Shown piece by piece: positions 35,210 through 44,379 of a DNA stretch of 64,000 bases. Within the stretch, counting starts at the first letter, position 1. The number at the start of each line of letters is the position of its first letter. Source of the stretch: Stackebrandtia albiflava (GTDB lineage: Bacteria; Actinomycetota; Actinomycetes; Mycobacteriales; Micromonosporaceae); the NCBI RefSeq assembly GCF_007994225.1, contig NZ_VLLL01000008.1:1-64000 (forward strand), read 5' to 3'. The translations under genes and the position numbers were made by a program. The notes below the pieces were generated by a model, which did no database searches, had not been told where the DNA came from, and saw nothing but the letters and a program-made list of their open reading frames with translations.

Positions 35210-37906
35210 ATGGACAACAACAGTTGCGTGGCGTGCGGTACCCGGTTGCCGGCAGGTGCCCAGCGCTGCCCGCAATGCGGTGTACCTCTGGCGCCACCGC
35301 CCGGCGGTTTCGCGCCGCCCGGGGCCGCCCAGTACCCGCCGCAGAGTCCACCGACGCCCGCGCCCTGGCAGCCGGAACAGGGTAGGCCGTCCGGACCGCC
35401 GCCCGGCCCGGAGTTCTCGCAACACTTCGAACAGTCGACCGGCTGGGAGGAGGGAGCACCGCCGCCGCCTCCGCCTTCGCAGGGGCAACCGTGGGGTGCG
35501 CCCCCGCCTCCGCAGCAGCAGGGTGGCTGGCAGCCCCCGCCTTCGGGGCCGCAGTGGGGTCCGCCGGGTGCGCCGACGTCGGGTGTGCCGGCGAGTGGTC
35601 CTCCGGTGTCGGGTCCGCCTCAGCAGTGGGCGCCTCCGCCGCCCCCGCCTTCGCAGGGACAACCGTGGGGTGCGCCCCCGCCTCCGCAGCAGCAGGGTGG
35701 CTGGCAGCCCCCGCCTTCGGGGCCGCAGTGGGGTCCGCCGGGTGCGCCGACGTCGGGTGTGCCGGCGAGTGGTCCTCCGGTGTCGGGTCCGCCTCAGCAG
35801 TGGGCGCCTCCGCCGCCCCCGCCTTCACAGGGCCAACCGTGGGGTGCGCCCCCGCCGCCCCCGCCACAGCAGGGCGGCTGGCAGTCCCCGCCACCGGCGC
35901 CACCGGAACCGCAGTGGGGCCCTCCGCAGCCCCCGGCCGAACGTCCCGCCGCGCCACCCGTCCCCGCGCAGCCGGAACCGCCCGCCGCACCGGAGCCCGC
36001 GCCGGCCGCCGCCTCACCGGCGGTGCCGTTCGCGGTGCCGTCCGAGGACCCGGGCACCGGCATCCTCGGACGGCCACGCCGCCGCGTCGAGGCGGTTCCG
36101 CCGCCGGTGCCTCCCGCACCGGCCCCGCTCCAGGACAGCCCTAAGTCCACTGAGGATCCCGCTCCGGTGGCGGAGTTCGCGTCCGCCGCACCCCCGGCGA
36201 TGCCGGACGCACCACCCGCCATGCCGGACGCGCCCCCGGCCATGCCGGCGACAGCCGCGCCGCCTCCGCTGCCACAGCAGCCGGCCGCCGCGCCCGTCGC
36301 CGATCAGGCGCCCGCCGCCGCGGACTCCGGGGACGGTGACGAGGCCGATGTCGCCCTGTGGGCGGGCATGTCCGGTCCCGGCCCCGCGACCGAAGCAGAA
36401 CTGTCCGATGAGGACAAGGCTGCGATGGCCGAACTCGCCGATGACGACTTCGGGGACTTCGACGACGACGATGACGATGACGACGTGACCCCCGCGTCCG
36501 CCGACGCCCCCGCCGCCGAGCAGCAGGCGACCGCCGCCGCGCCGGACGAGGTCCCGCCGACATCCGCCGACCGCGACACCCCGCCGGCCGCCGTCGCCGA
36601 GGAGCCTGCGCCGTTCTCCACGCCACCGTCGTCCGCGCCTGCGCCGTTGACGGGTGAGGCCCCGCCCGTGGATGAGCCCGCGGCGTTCGCCACGCCGCCG
36701 TCGTCGGCGCCTGCGCCGTCGACGGGTGAGGCGCCGCCGGTGGAGGAGCCTGCGGCGTTCTCGACGCCGCCGTCTTCCGCTCCTGCGCCGTTGACGGGTG
36801 AGGCGCCGCCGGTGGAGGAGCCCGCGCAGTTCTCGACTCCGCCGTCCTCCGCTCCTGCGCCGTTGACCGGTGAGGCACCCGAACCGGCCTTCACGCCCGA
36901 GGAACCGCCCGCCGACCAGCCGCTCACGCCCCCGACCTGGGAGGCGGACGCATTGCGGGCTCAGGCCGAGGCGGAGGCCGCCGACGCGCCGGTCGAAAGC
37001 CGCCCGCAGTCCGAAACCGAGGCGCCGGAGGAGCCCGCGCAGTTCTCGACACCGCCGTCTTCCGCGCCTGCGCCGTTGACGGGTGAGGCCCCGCGGGTGG
37101 AGGAACCTGCGGCGTTCTCGACGCCGCCGTCTTCCGCGCCTGCGCCGTTGACCGGTGAGGCCCCACCCGCTGAGGAACCTGCGCCGTTCTCCACGCCGCC
37201 GTCGTCGGCGCCCGCACCGTTGACGGCGGAGGAACCGGCGGAGACGCCGGTTCCGGAGTCGGCTCCGGTTTCGCCGCCGGCCGCCGCCCCGGTGAGCGGC
37301 GCGGCCTTCGGGCGGGTGAGTGTCCCCAATCTCGTCGCTCCGGCCGAGGAGGTGCCGGTCAGGGCCTTCGAGGGGCAGACGTACCGTGCCGGGCAGGTCA
37401 CGCCGTCTTCCCCCGACGTGACCGACGCCCCCGACGTCGCGGACTGGCAGGTGCCGGTGGAGGGCGGCGACCGCTCCGACGTTCCACAGTCGATGGACCC
37501 GTGGGACGCGTTCGGCAGGCGGGAGCCGGAACCGCCGGCGGCCCCCGAACCGCCGCCCGCGCCGCCCGCGCCGCCGGCGTCGGCTCCGGCGGAGTCCCCG
37601 TGGGAGGCGTTCGCGCAGCCGTGGCTGGAGTCGGAGCGTCCCTCCGAGCCCGAGGTCCGGGAGGCGGCACCGGCGGTGTCGGCGTCACCGGCCTCGGCGG
37701 GAGCCGCGGACGGGCAGTCGCCGCTCGCGGAATCCGCTCCGGCGGTGCCGGACGGTCCCGCGCGAGGAGTCGCACGGGTGCCGAACGCGCAACCGGTGAC
37801 GGCGGCGGACCTTCCCCCCGACCTGCCTCGCCCGGTGGGTCGTGTCTACGGCGGGCCTCCGCCGGGTGACCAGCCGCAGAGCTGGCCGCCTCCGCCGCCC
37901 CGCTGA
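35210..37906 (+). CDS. Zinc-ribbon protein with very long proline/alanine repeat region
   Basis: An 898-residue protein starting at ATG 35210. Residues ~5-25 hold a zinc ribbon (CVACG ... CPQCG). Residues ~30-270 are Pro/Gln/Gly/Trp-rich with three copies of a 58-residue unit. Residues ~340-460 include an Asp-rich acidic stretch. Residues ~465-700 contain about seven copies of a 22-residue unit with FSTPPSSAPAPLTGEAP. The tail repeats PWDAFGRREP and PWEAFAQPW. It is almost all low complexity and cytoplasmic by lack of a signal. Function unknown; a multivalent scaffold is possible. Confidence 0.75.
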   Translation: MDNNSCVACGTRLPAGAQRCPQCGVPLAPPPGGFAPPGAAQYPPQSPPTPAPWQPEQGRPSGPPPGPEFSQHFEQSTGWEEGAPPPPPPSQGQPWGAPPPPQQQGGWQPPPSGPQWGPPGAPTSGVPASGPPVSGPPQQWAPPPPPPSQGQPWGAPPPPQQQGGWQPPPSGPQWGPPGAPTSGVPASGPPVSGPPQQWAPPPPPPSQGQPWGAPPPPPPQQGGWQSPPPAPPEPQWGPPQPPAERPAAPPVPAQPEPPAAPEPAPAAASPAVPFAVPSEDPGTGILGRPRRRVEAVPPPVPPAPAPLQDSPKSTEDPAPVAEFASAAPPAMPDAPPAMPDAPPAMPATAAPPPLPQQPAAAPVADQAPAAADSGDGDEADVALWAGMSGPGPATEAELSDEDKAAMAELADDDFGDFDDDDDDDDVTPASADAPAAEQQATAAAPDEVPPTSADRDTPPAAVAEEPAPFSTPPSSAPAPLTGEAPPVDEPAAFATPPSSAPAPSTGEAPPVEEPAAFSTPPSSAPAPLTGEAPPVEEPAQFSTPPSSAPAPLTGEAPEPAFTPEEPPADQPLTPPTWEADALRAQAEAEAADAPVESRPQSETEAPEEPAQFSTPPSSAPAPLTGEAPRVEEPAAFSTPPSSAPAPLTGEAPPAEEPAPFSTPPSSAPAPLTAEEPAETPVPESAPVSPPAAAPVSGAAFGRVSVPNLVAPAEEVPVRAFEGQTYRAGQVTPSSPDVTDAPDVADWQVPVEGGDRSDVPQSMDPWDAFGRREPEPPAAPEPPPAPPAPPASAPAESPWEAFAQPWLESERPSEPEVREAAPAVSASPASAGAADGQSPLAESAPAVPDGPARGVARVPNAQPVTAADLPPDLPRPVGRVYGGPPPGDQPQSWPPPPPR
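35463..35850 (+). repeat. 174-bp tandem repeat inside the proline-rich gene
   Basis: A 174-base unit (58 codons) is repeated head-to-tail with near identity; for example CTGGCAGCCC starts at 35527 and 35701. A third, partial and diverged copy follows from ~35810. The near identity means recent duplication or gene conversion, so copy number may vary between strains. Confidence 0.85.
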
Positions 37907-37973
37907 TCGAATCGACACCGGACCGGGTGCCGCCGACCTCACCGTCGGACGGCACCCGGTTCGCGTAGGCGGC

Positions 37974-38504
37974 TCACAGGCCGAACCATTGGGCAAGCCG
38001 GTCGCCCGCGAGTGTCGCCGCCACCAGGCCGATGGCGACCATGACGACGGTCGTGACGACGAGGATCGCGATCACCCTGCCGATCCGGCCGGGCTGCGGG
38101 GTGTCGGGTCGCCGCAGGATCCACCCGGTCAGGGAGGTGGTCAACTCGCCCGCGATCCGCCAGGAACTCGACGGCGGTGAGACGTCCCGTGAGGTCGCGG
38201 CGGGACGAGTCGGTACCGGTGGCGTGACGGGATGCGGCGCCGCGGGGACGGATGGCGCGGGGGCCGGTGGGAGCGGCGGCGCGACGGGGACCGGCGGAGC
38301 CGGTGGGTGTACCGGGGGCGGTGGCACCGCCGCGCGGCCGACGGCGGACGGCGGTCCGGGTATCGCGGGCGGCGGAGGCCCTCCGGGACTCGGTATCGCC
38401 CCCGCCGACGGGTCCGGACGTCTCGCGGCGTCCCGCCGGTACCGTCGCAGGTCGACCCGCTGCCCGGAGTCGGGCTCACCGGTGCCCGGTCGTCGTCGGA
38501 TCAT
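37974..38504 (-). CDS. Proline-rich single-pass membrane protein
   Basis: A 176-residue protein. GGGAGGA lies six bases before the ATG. Residues ~1-35 are Arg-rich, ~36-105 a Pro/Ala linker, ~106-140 a hydrophilic segment (SWRIAGELTTSLTGWIL), and ~145-168 a membrane helix (VIAILVVTTVVMVAIGLVAATL). The C-terminus ends just after it. It is convergent with the proline-rich zinc-ribbon gene, so the two may act together, but this is only suggested by likeness of composition. Confidence 0.55.
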   Translation of the reverse strand: MIRRRPGTGEPDSGQRVDLRRYRRDAARRPDPSAGAIPSPGGPPPPAIPGPPSAVGRAAVPPPPVHPPAPPVPVAPPLPPAPAPSVPAAPHPVTPPVPTRPAATSRDVSPPSSSWRIAGELTTSLTGWILRRPDTPQPGRIGRVIAILVVTTVVMVAIGLVAATLAGDRLAQWFGL

Positions 38505-38635
38505 GTCGCGTCCTCCCGTCCCGGCCGGGGCCGTCCGGTTCCCCATCAGGGTAGGTGCCCGGTACAACCCGGGCACCACGCGAAGACGGCCGCCGCACCC
38601 GAACGGGGTACGGCGGCCGTCGTGAGCCCCTCGGC

Positions 38636-39802
38636 TCAGGAGCTCTTGCGCAACACCTCGGTGAGTTTGACCTTGCTTCCGGTGCGCATCACGCTGCGGC
38701 GGTAGATGGTCGCGCCCAGCGCGAACATCCCCACGGCGGCGAGCGCCATCAGCAGCGCAGACAGTCCCTGTTGCCACAGTGGAGCATCGTTCACCGCGTC
38801 CCGGACCGGCATCATGAACATCGAGAACGGCGGGACGTACGACAGCACCCGCGCGACGAGTGTCGTCGGCTGCCAGGCGTAGACGGCGGCCACGACGTAG
38901 CTCAGGATCATGAGCATCGTCAGCGGACCGATCGCCGAGTTCATGTCCTCCTGGCGGGAGATCATCGACGCCAGCGCTCCCGCCATGGCGGCGTAGAAGC
39001 AGAAGCCCAACACCCACCACACGAGACTGCTCAGGATGGTCCCGGTCAGGCCGGACGGGAGTTCCGCGACGGCGCCCGTGACGTCGCCCATCGCCAGACC
39101 GACCGCGAGCGGAACGGCCAGGTTCACGAAACCGAGTACGCCCAGGCCCGCCACCTTGCCGACCAGCAGTTGCCACGGCTTCAACGACGACAGCAGGATC
39201 TCCACGATCCGGCTGCTCTTCTCCTCCACGACGCCCATCGCCACGTACATCGTCGGCATCATGACCATGAAGAACAGCACGATGACCAGGAAGTACGCGA
39301 TGCCCTGCCGGGCGCCGGCGTCGTCGCCGCCGAGCTGGTCGTCCTGCAGCGGCGCGACCGTCAGGGCCGCGTTCACGTCGGCGGGGTCGAAACCGGCCTC
39401 GGCGAGCTGCCGCTGCGTGGTGACCGCCTGGTGGGCGCCGTCGATGACGACCGCCAGTTGCTGGTCGGCGCCGCTCTCGGTGACCAGGGTGGTGTTGTCG
39501 ATGATGGCGGCGTCGGCGTCACCGGCCTCCACCTCGGCGCGGGCCGCCTCGGGGTCGGCCACCTCCGCCGTCTCGACCGAGAACTCCTCGAAGCCCTCCG
39601 CGGCGGCCTCGATGGCCGTGGCGAGTTCGGCGGACTCGGTACCGGTCAGGACGACCCGGTACTCGCTCGGGCCGCCCAGCAGCCCCGGAAGCAGGGTGAG
39701 CCCCGCGACCAGGACGGCGCTGACGACGACGCCGACGATGTAACTGCGTGACAGGCCGCGGGTGAGGATCTCCCGCTTAGCCACCAACCACACGCCCTTC
39801 AT
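38636..39802 (-). CDS. ABC-2 type transporter permease (NatB/YhaP-like)
   Basis: A 388-residue permease; GGAGG precedes the ATG, which overlaps the ATPase stop. It has one helix at ~20-40, a large outside domain at ~45-180, and a group of five or six helices at ~185-370, with the sequence MGVVEEKSSRIVEILLSSLKPWQLLVGK typical of ABC-2 exporters of the NatB type. With the ATPase it should export a small ion, lipid or drug. It stops with an Arg/Lys-rich end. Confidence 0.92.
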   Translation of the reverse strand: MKGVWLVAKREILTRGLSRSYIVGVVVSAVLVAGLTLLPGLLGGPSEYRVVLTGTESAELATAIEAAAEGFEEFSVETAEVADPEAARAEVEAGDADAAIIDNTTLVTESGADQQLAVVIDGAHQAVTTQRQLAEAGFDPADVNAALTVAPLQDDQLGGDDAGARQGIAYFLVIVLFFMVMMPTMYVAMGVVEEKSSRIVEILLSSLKPWQLLVGKVAGLGVLGFVNLAVPLAVGLAMGDVTGAVAELPSGLTGTILSSLVWWVLGFCFYAAMAGALASMISRQEDMNSAIGPLTMLMILSYVVAAVYAWQPTTLVARVLSYVPPFSMFMMPVRDAVNDAPLWQQGLSALLMALAAVGMFALGATIYRRSVMRTGSKVKLTEVLRKSS

Positions 39803-40671
39803 GCGGAGGCCTCCCGGAAGATGTCGGCGAGCGAGGGCTCGTCGTAACCGAATCTGACGACGCGACCGGCGGCCATCGCCGCCGCGAGGACACCCTGGTC
39901 GTCGGCGGAGTCGACGAGCCATTCCCCGTCACCGCAGGACGTCGCCGGACCGGGCAGGGTCTGTTCCCAGCCCGGGGTCGCGTCGGCCACGTTGACGCGG
40001 AGCCGTCGGCCGGCGCTGCGGCGCAGCTCGGTGACCGTGCCCGCCGCGACCATCTTCCCCTTGGAGATGATCCCGACCGTGTCGCACAGCCGCTCGACCA
40101 GGTCGAGCTGGTGGCTGGAGAAGATCACCGGGACGCCCGCCGCGCTGCGGTCGGCGAGCACGCCCGCCATGGTGTCGACCGCGAGCGGGTCGAGTCCCGA
40201 GAACGGTTCGTCCAGGATCAGCATCTTGGGGTCGTGCACCAGCGACACCGCCAGTTGCACCCGCTGCTGGTTGCCCAGTGACAGGTCCTGCACGAAGTCG
40301 TCGCCGCGGTCGCCCAGGCCGAGCCGGTCGAGCCATTCCCCGGCGGCGCGCTTGGCGGCGGCCGGGGTGAGACCGTGCAGCTCCCCGAAGTACGCCACCT
40401 GCGGGGCGATCTTCATCTTCGGGTAGAGCCCGCGTTCCTCCGGCATGTATCCGAAATCGGCGCGCCGCGACTTGGTGAGGCTGGCGCCGTCCCACCGGAC
40501 GTCACCGGCGTCGGATTCCAGCACACCCATGGCGATGCGCATCGTCGTGGTCTTGCCGGCGCCGTTGGCACCCACGAACCCGAACATCCTGCCGGGTTCG
40601 ACCGTGAGCGACACGTCGTCGAGCGCGACGTTGTCACCGAAGGTCTTGCGGAGATTCCTGACTTCAAGCAC
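39799..40671 (-). CDS. ABC transporter ATP-binding protein
   Basis: A 290-residue ATPase. Walker A GANGAGKTTT (Lys40), signature LSLGNQQRVQLA, Walker B MLILDEPFSGLDP and the H-loop SSHQLDLVERL are complete. The C-terminal ~70 residues (VNVADATPGWEQ ...) are the DUF4162-type extension seen in NatA-like exporters. It powers the permease encoded directly downstream. Confidence 0.95.
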   Translation of the reverse strand: MLEVRNLRKTFGDNVALDDVSLTVEPGRMFGFVGANGAGKTTTMRIAMGVLESDAGDVRWDGASLTKSRRADFGYMPEERGLYPKMKIAPQVAYFGELHGLTPAAAKRAAGEWLDRLGLGDRGDDFVQDLSLGNQQRVQLAVSLVHDPKMLILDEPFSGLDPLAVDTMAGVLADRSAAGVPVIFSSHQLDLVERLCDTVGIISKGKMVAAGTVTELRRSAGRRLRVNVADATPGWEQTLPGPATSCGDGEWLVDSADDQGVLAAAMAAGRVVRFGYDEPSLADIFREASA

Positions 40672-40877
40672 TGGGGGCTCCTGAATCGTTCACAGGAACG
40701 AGGTTAGAGGGGGGTTCGGGGCGGGCCGTCCTTCCCACGGACGATTCCGTGTCGGCCCTATCGCCCGAAAGTCCTAGACCACCTGCGGTGGAATCGCGGG
40801 CCGGGAGCCCGCCCGTGGTGCGGATGCCTTGCGGGGCCGGGGAAACAGCGATCCGTCCGCGTCACGGGACGGCGGGT

Positions 40878-40902
40878 GGGCGGCCGGTGGTGACGGCCGC
40901 CC
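40878..40902. terminator. Terminator of the senX3-regX3 operon
   Basis: GGGCGGCCG (40878-40886) and CGGCCGCCC (40894-40902) form a perfect 9-bp stem eight bases beyond the regX3 stop, in the right place to end transcription on the minus strand. No T-run. The rest of the 239-base gap up to the ABC gene holds nothing clear. Confidence 0.6.
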
Positions 40903-40910
40903 CGGCGGTG

Positions 40911-41591
40911 TCAGGACTCGAACTTGTAACCCAGGCCACGTACCGTCACGATGTAACGGGGCCGGCCGGGTTCCGTCTCGATCTTGGAGCGGAGCCGCTT
41001 GACGTGGACGTCGAGGGTCTTGGTGTCGCCGACGTAGTCGGCGCCCCACACCCGGTCGATGAGCTGGCCACGGGTCAGGACGCGCCCGGAGTTCCGCAGG
41101 AACATCTCCAGCAGCTCGAACTCCTTCAACGGCAACGCGATCTCGCTGCCTCCGACCGACACGACGTGCCGGTCGATGTCCATGCGGACCGGACCCGACT
41201 CCAGGACGGTCACCATCGGGTCGGTCGGTTCGGCGTTGCGCCGCAGGACCGCCCGGATCCGGGCGACCAGTTCGCGGGGCGAGTACGGCTTGGTGACGTA
41301 GTCGTCGGCGCCGATCTCCAGGCCCACGACCTTGTCGACCTCGCTGTCGCGGGCGGTGACCATGATGATCGGGACGTTCGAGGTCGCGCGCAGCTCACGG
41401 CACACCTCGGTGCCCGACTTCTCCGGAAGCATCAGGTCGAGCAGCACGATGTCGGCGCCGGCGCGCTCGTACTCGGTGATCGCGGCGCCACCGGTCGCCG
41501 CCACCGCCACCTCGAAGCCCTCCTTGCGCAGCATGTAGGACAGCGCGTCGGAGAAGGACTCCTCATCCTCGACAACCAGTACACGGGTCAC
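40911..41591 (-). CDS. regX3: Two-component response regulator RegX3
   Basis: A 226-residue OmpR/PhoB-type regulator. Receiver: acidic pocket VVEDEES, phospho-acceptor Asp52 (LLDLMLP) and Lys101 (VTKPYS). Winged helix in residues ~130-225, with ELLEMFLRNSGRVLTRGQLIDRVWG and the closing YIVTVRGLGYKFE. The match with mycobacterial RegX3 is close through the whole receiver (ADIVLLDLMLP, PIIMVTARDSEVDKVVGLE). It controls phosphate-starvation genes by binding PHO-box repeats. Its start overlaps the senX3 stop by four bases. Confidence 0.95.
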   Translation of the reverse strand: MTRVLVVEDEESFSDALSYMLRKEGFEVAVAATGGAAITEYERAGADIVLLDLMLPEKSGTEVCRELRATSNVPIIMVTARDSEVDKVVGLEIGADDYVTKPYSPRELVARIRAVLRRNAEPTDPMVTVLESGPVRMDIDRHVVSVGGSEIALPLKEFELLEMFLRNSGRVLTRGQLIDRVWGADYVGDTKTLDVHVKRLRSKIETEPGRPRYIVTVRGLGYKFES

Positions 41592-42784
41592 GGCGTGCCT
41601 TTCTGATTCCGGTTAACCTGCTCGTCGATTTCATCGGGCGGGGGTGCCGATTCGCGGGCCGAAAGCGCTACTGAAGGCAACAGCAAGGTGAACACTGAGC
41701 CGTTTCCGGGCATACTGGACACCTCGACCCGGCCGGCGTGGTTGCCCGCGATGTGCTTGACGATCGCCAGTCCCAGGCCGGTGCCGCCGGTCGCCCGGGA
41801 TCGCGCCGGGTCCGCGCGGTAGAACCGTTCGAACACGCGCGCCTGATCGGCGGGCGCGATGCCGATGCCCTGGTCGATCACGGCGACCTTCACCCAGCCG
41901 CGCGTCTCGGTGACGTCGATGGTGACGGTGGTGTCCTCGGGGGAGTAGACGATCGCGTTGCGGACCAGGTTGCCGACGGCGGTCGCGAGCTGGCTCTCCG
42001 AACCGGAGACGGTGGCGCCGGACTCGCCGGTGCGGTGCAACGCGATCCGTTTCGCGTTGGCCGCCGTGCGGCTGCGGTCGGCGGCCTCGTTGACGACCCG
42101 GTCGACCGACACAGGGCTGAACGCCGGCAGCGGCTCGGCGCCCTGGAGCCGGGACAGTTCGAGCAGTTCCGACACCAGCCGGCCCATCCGGGCCGACTCG
42201 TGCTGGATCCGCGAGGTGAACCGGGCGGCGGCCTGCGGGTCGTCGACGGCGTCGGCCAGTGCCTCGGTCAGCAGTTGGAGCGCGCCGACGGGTGTCTTCA
42301 GTTCGTGGCTGACGTTGGCGACGAAGTCGCGGCGGACCTTCTCCACCCGGTGCAGTTCGGTGACGTCGGTCAGTTCCAGCAGCACGCGGTCCTCCGGGAG
42401 CGGCGAGGCGTGCACCCGGACCGCGACGGTCCCGGTCGACTCCAGCTCCAGTTCACCGGAACGGGGCTCACCGGTCGCGCGGACCTGCGTCACGATCGTT
42501 CGCAGGTCGGGCTGCCGGAGCTCACCCCGGTCGACGGCGCCGAGCTGTTCGGCGGCGGGGTTGGCGTGTTCGATGCCGTCGGGGCCGATCACGACGACGG
42601 CGGTGTGCAGCGCCGCCAGCACCCGCGGCCATTCGAGGGCGGGGCACGACGGAGGCGGCTCGGCGGCGCGCCGGCGGCGGAGGGCGGTGTATCCGACGGC
42701 GCCCGCGACCGCGCCCAGGCCGAGGGTGGCGAGCGCGGCGACGCCGCCGGTGAACCGGCGGTGCCGGTCGGGAGCGGTGGTCAC
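41588..42784 (-). CDS. senX3: Two-component sensor histidine kinase SenX3
   Basis: A 398-residue kinase. The GTG at 42784 has no ribosome site but follows TACGAT by six bases, so the message is probably leaderless. There is one membrane helix near residue 20, a PAS-type domain at ~50-140, the phospho-acceptor His160 (FVANVSHELKTPVG), and the ATPase domain with N-box NLVRNAIVYSP, G1 DQGIGIAP and G2 GGTGLGLAIVKH. It phosphorylates RegX3 when phosphate is low. Most SenX3 proteins have two N-terminal helices; only one is clear here. Confidence 0.93.
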   Translation of the reverse strand: MTTAPDRHRRFTGGVAALATLGLGAVAGAVGYTALRRRRAAEPPPSCPALEWPRVLAALHTAVVVIGPDGIEHANPAAEQLGAVDRGELRQPDLRTIVTQVRATGEPRSGELELESTGTVAVRVHASPLPEDRVLLELTDVTELHRVEKVRRDFVANVSHELKTPVGALQLLTEALADAVDDPQAAARFTSRIQHESARMGRLVSELLELSRLQGAEPLPAFSPVSVDRVVNEAADRSRTAANAKRIALHRTGESGATVSGSESQLATAVGNLVRNAIVYSPEDTTVTIDVTETRGWVKVAVIDQGIGIAPADQARVFERFYRADPARSRATGGTGLGLAIVKHIAGNHAGRVEVSSMPGNGSVFTLLLPSVALSARESAPPPDEIDEQVNRNQKGTP

Positions 42785-42790
42785 GGATCG

Positions 42791-42844
42791 ATCGTAACGG
42801 GGACATGTCTCGTTACCTGGCCGTCGAGTGAACACGGAGTGAAC
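42791..42844 (-). promoter_or_regulatory. senX3 promoter with PHO box
   Basis: On the minus strand GTTCACTccgtGTTCACT (complement of 42827-42844) is a textbook PHO box: two 7-bp direct repeats, 11-bp period. It lies just upstream of the -35 position. TACGAT (complement of 42791-42796) is the -10, six bases before the GTG start. This is the site expected for RegX3 (or PhoP) self-activation. Confidence 0.8.
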
Positions 42845-43061
42845 GATCCGCGTCCGCCGTGCCCGTGGAACGTGCCCCTTCTCACGGCCGGGGCGCCGCC
42901 CCGCCCGCCGGGATCGCGGCCCGGCACGTGACCGGTGCCGCCGCGAGACGGGTTGTCGACGATTCATGGACCGGTTGTCGGCCTGTCATGGACCCGTCTG
43001 GAATCTTCGGCGCGACCGGAGCCGACCGGCCCGGTCGTGGTTCCCCAACGAAGGAGACCCC

Positions 43062-43262
43062 ATGAGGATCTTCGTCACGCTCGGCGACCTCCTGCTCGCC
43101 AAGGCGGTCCGTCAGGCTCCGGCCGAGGCGGCGTGCTCGATACGCACCTACTACGAGTACAAGTGCGGCCAGGGCATGTCCCGGTACCGCCGCAGCTGCA
43201 CCCGGCACCCGAACTGCACCACCACCTGCACGAGTTGGGTGTGGGCCGGCTCGTGCCTGTGA
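43062..43262 (+). CDS. Six-cysteine small peptide, possible secreted or modified peptide
   Basis: A 66-residue peptide with AAGGAGA before its ATG. The first ~23 residues (MRIFVTLGDLLLAKAVRQAP) look like a leader: amphipathic, no classical signal. The rest has six Cys in 42 residues, with many Arg, Tyr and Thr (YYEYKCGQGMSRYRRSC ... TTTCTSWVWAGSC). I have seen similar leader-plus-Cys-rich peptides in actinobacteria but cannot name a family. It stands alone between senX3 and gpmA, on the opposite strand. It could need oxidative folding like the Cys-rich protein at 46.4-47.4 kb. Confidence 0.65.
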   Translation: MRIFVTLGDLLLAKAVRQAPAEAACSIRTYYEYKCGQGMSRYRRSCTRHPNCTTTCTSWVWAGSCL

Positions 43263-43276
43263 CCGGGTGACGTACC

Positions 43277-43360
43277 CGGCTTGGTTGGTCATACGACGGG
43301 AATCCGGCCCGGAATCGTGCCGGTAAGCGCTTGCGCGTCGTCGTATGACCAACCAGGCCA
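43277..43360. repeat. Intergenic 21-bp-arm repeat element, copy 3 (minimal)
   Basis: CGGCTTGGTTGGTCATACGA begins at 43277, and its near-complement ends at 43360 (two mismatches at the outer end); arm starts are 72 bases apart. Only one arm is found on each side. The middle is diverged from copies 1, 2 and 5. It sits between the convergent six-Cys peptide and gpmA genes, where it would also serve as a terminator hairpin. Confidence 0.75.
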
Positions 43361-43373
43361 ACGGAAACGGGGG

Positions 43374-44123
43374 CTACTTGCGGCCCTGGGCCGCCACCGC
43401 GGCCGCCGCCTCCGCGGCCGCCTCCGGGTCGAGGTAGGCGCCGCCCCGGGTAACGGGCCGCATCGCGTCGTCGAGTTCGTACCGCAGCGGCATCCCGGTG
43501 GGGATGTTCAGGCCCGAGATGTCCTCGTCGGAGATGTCGTCGAGGTGCTTGACCAGCGCCCGCAGCGAGTTGCCGTGCGCGGCGACCAGCACGGTCCGCC
43601 CGGCGCGCAGGTCGGGGACGATCTGGTCGTACCAGTACGGCAGCATCCGCTCCTTGACGTCCTTCAGGCACTCCGTCAACGGCGCGAGCTCCGGCGGCAG
43701 TGACGCGTAACGCGGGTCGTGGACCTGCGAGTGCTCCGCGTCGGGCGCGATCGGCGGCGGTGGCGTGTCGTAGGAGCGGCGCCAGATCATGAACTGTTCC
43801 TCGCCGTACTGCTCCAGCGTCTCGGCCTTGTTCTTGCCCTGGAGCGCCCCGTAGTGCCGCTCGTTCAGCCGCCACGACCGCTTCACCGGGATCCAGTTGC
43901 GGCCGCAGGTGTCCAGGGACAGTTCCGCGGTGCGGATCGCGCGGCGTTGCAGCGACGTGTGCACGACGTCGGGCAGCAGGTCGTGCTCGGCCAGCAGCTT
44001 GCCGCCGTGCCGGGCCTCGGCCTCCCCCTTGCCGGTCAGGTTCACGTCCACCCAGCCGGTGAACAGGTTCTTGGCGTTCCATTCGCTTTCGCCGTGCCGC
44101 AGCAGCACAAGTGTCGACGTCAT
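43374..44123 (-). CDS. gpmA: 2,3-bisphosphoglycerate-dependent phosphoglycerate mutase
   Basis: A 249-residue enzyme of glycolysis and gluconeogenesis that interconverts 3- and 2-phosphoglycerate. The catalytic His10 is in [20 protein letters not shown], the [15 protein letters not shown] segment and [15 protein letters not shown] complete the active site. ATG 44123 is chosen over an upstream in-frame start since it gives the family N-terminus. Lying next to senX3-regX3 is the ancestral actinobacterial order. Confidence 0.97.
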   Translation of the reverse strand: MTSTLVLLRHGESEWNAKNLFTGWVDVNLTGKGEAEARHGGKLLAEHDLLPDVVHTSLQRRAIRTAELSLDTCGRNWIPVKRSWRLNERHYGALQGKNKAETLEQYGEEQFMIWRRSYDTPPPPIAPDAEHSQVHDPRYASLPPELAPLTECLKDVKERMLPYWYDQIVPDLRAGRTVLVAAHGNSLRALVKHLDDISDEDISGLNIPTGMPLRYELDDAMRPVTRGGAYLDPEAAAEAAAAVAAQGRK

Positions 44124-44379
44124 GCCCCGATCCTGCCTGATCCCGCCGCGCCCGTCCTCCGGTGGCCCCTCCGCCGCCACCCGGATCGGTGGTGACGGCG
44201 GGATCCTCGCGGTCTTTCGCGTGCCGCCCGGCCACGTCGGCGCGGGGGATCACGGTCGGGCGGTGGCGCGTCACGGTCCGCACAGAGGTGCGAATCACCG
44301 TCTCACCAGGCGGCGAACCGGTCTCGCGGCCACGGCCGGGTCGTAGAGTCGCTGGCGACAATTCAAAGGAGTCCTTCCC

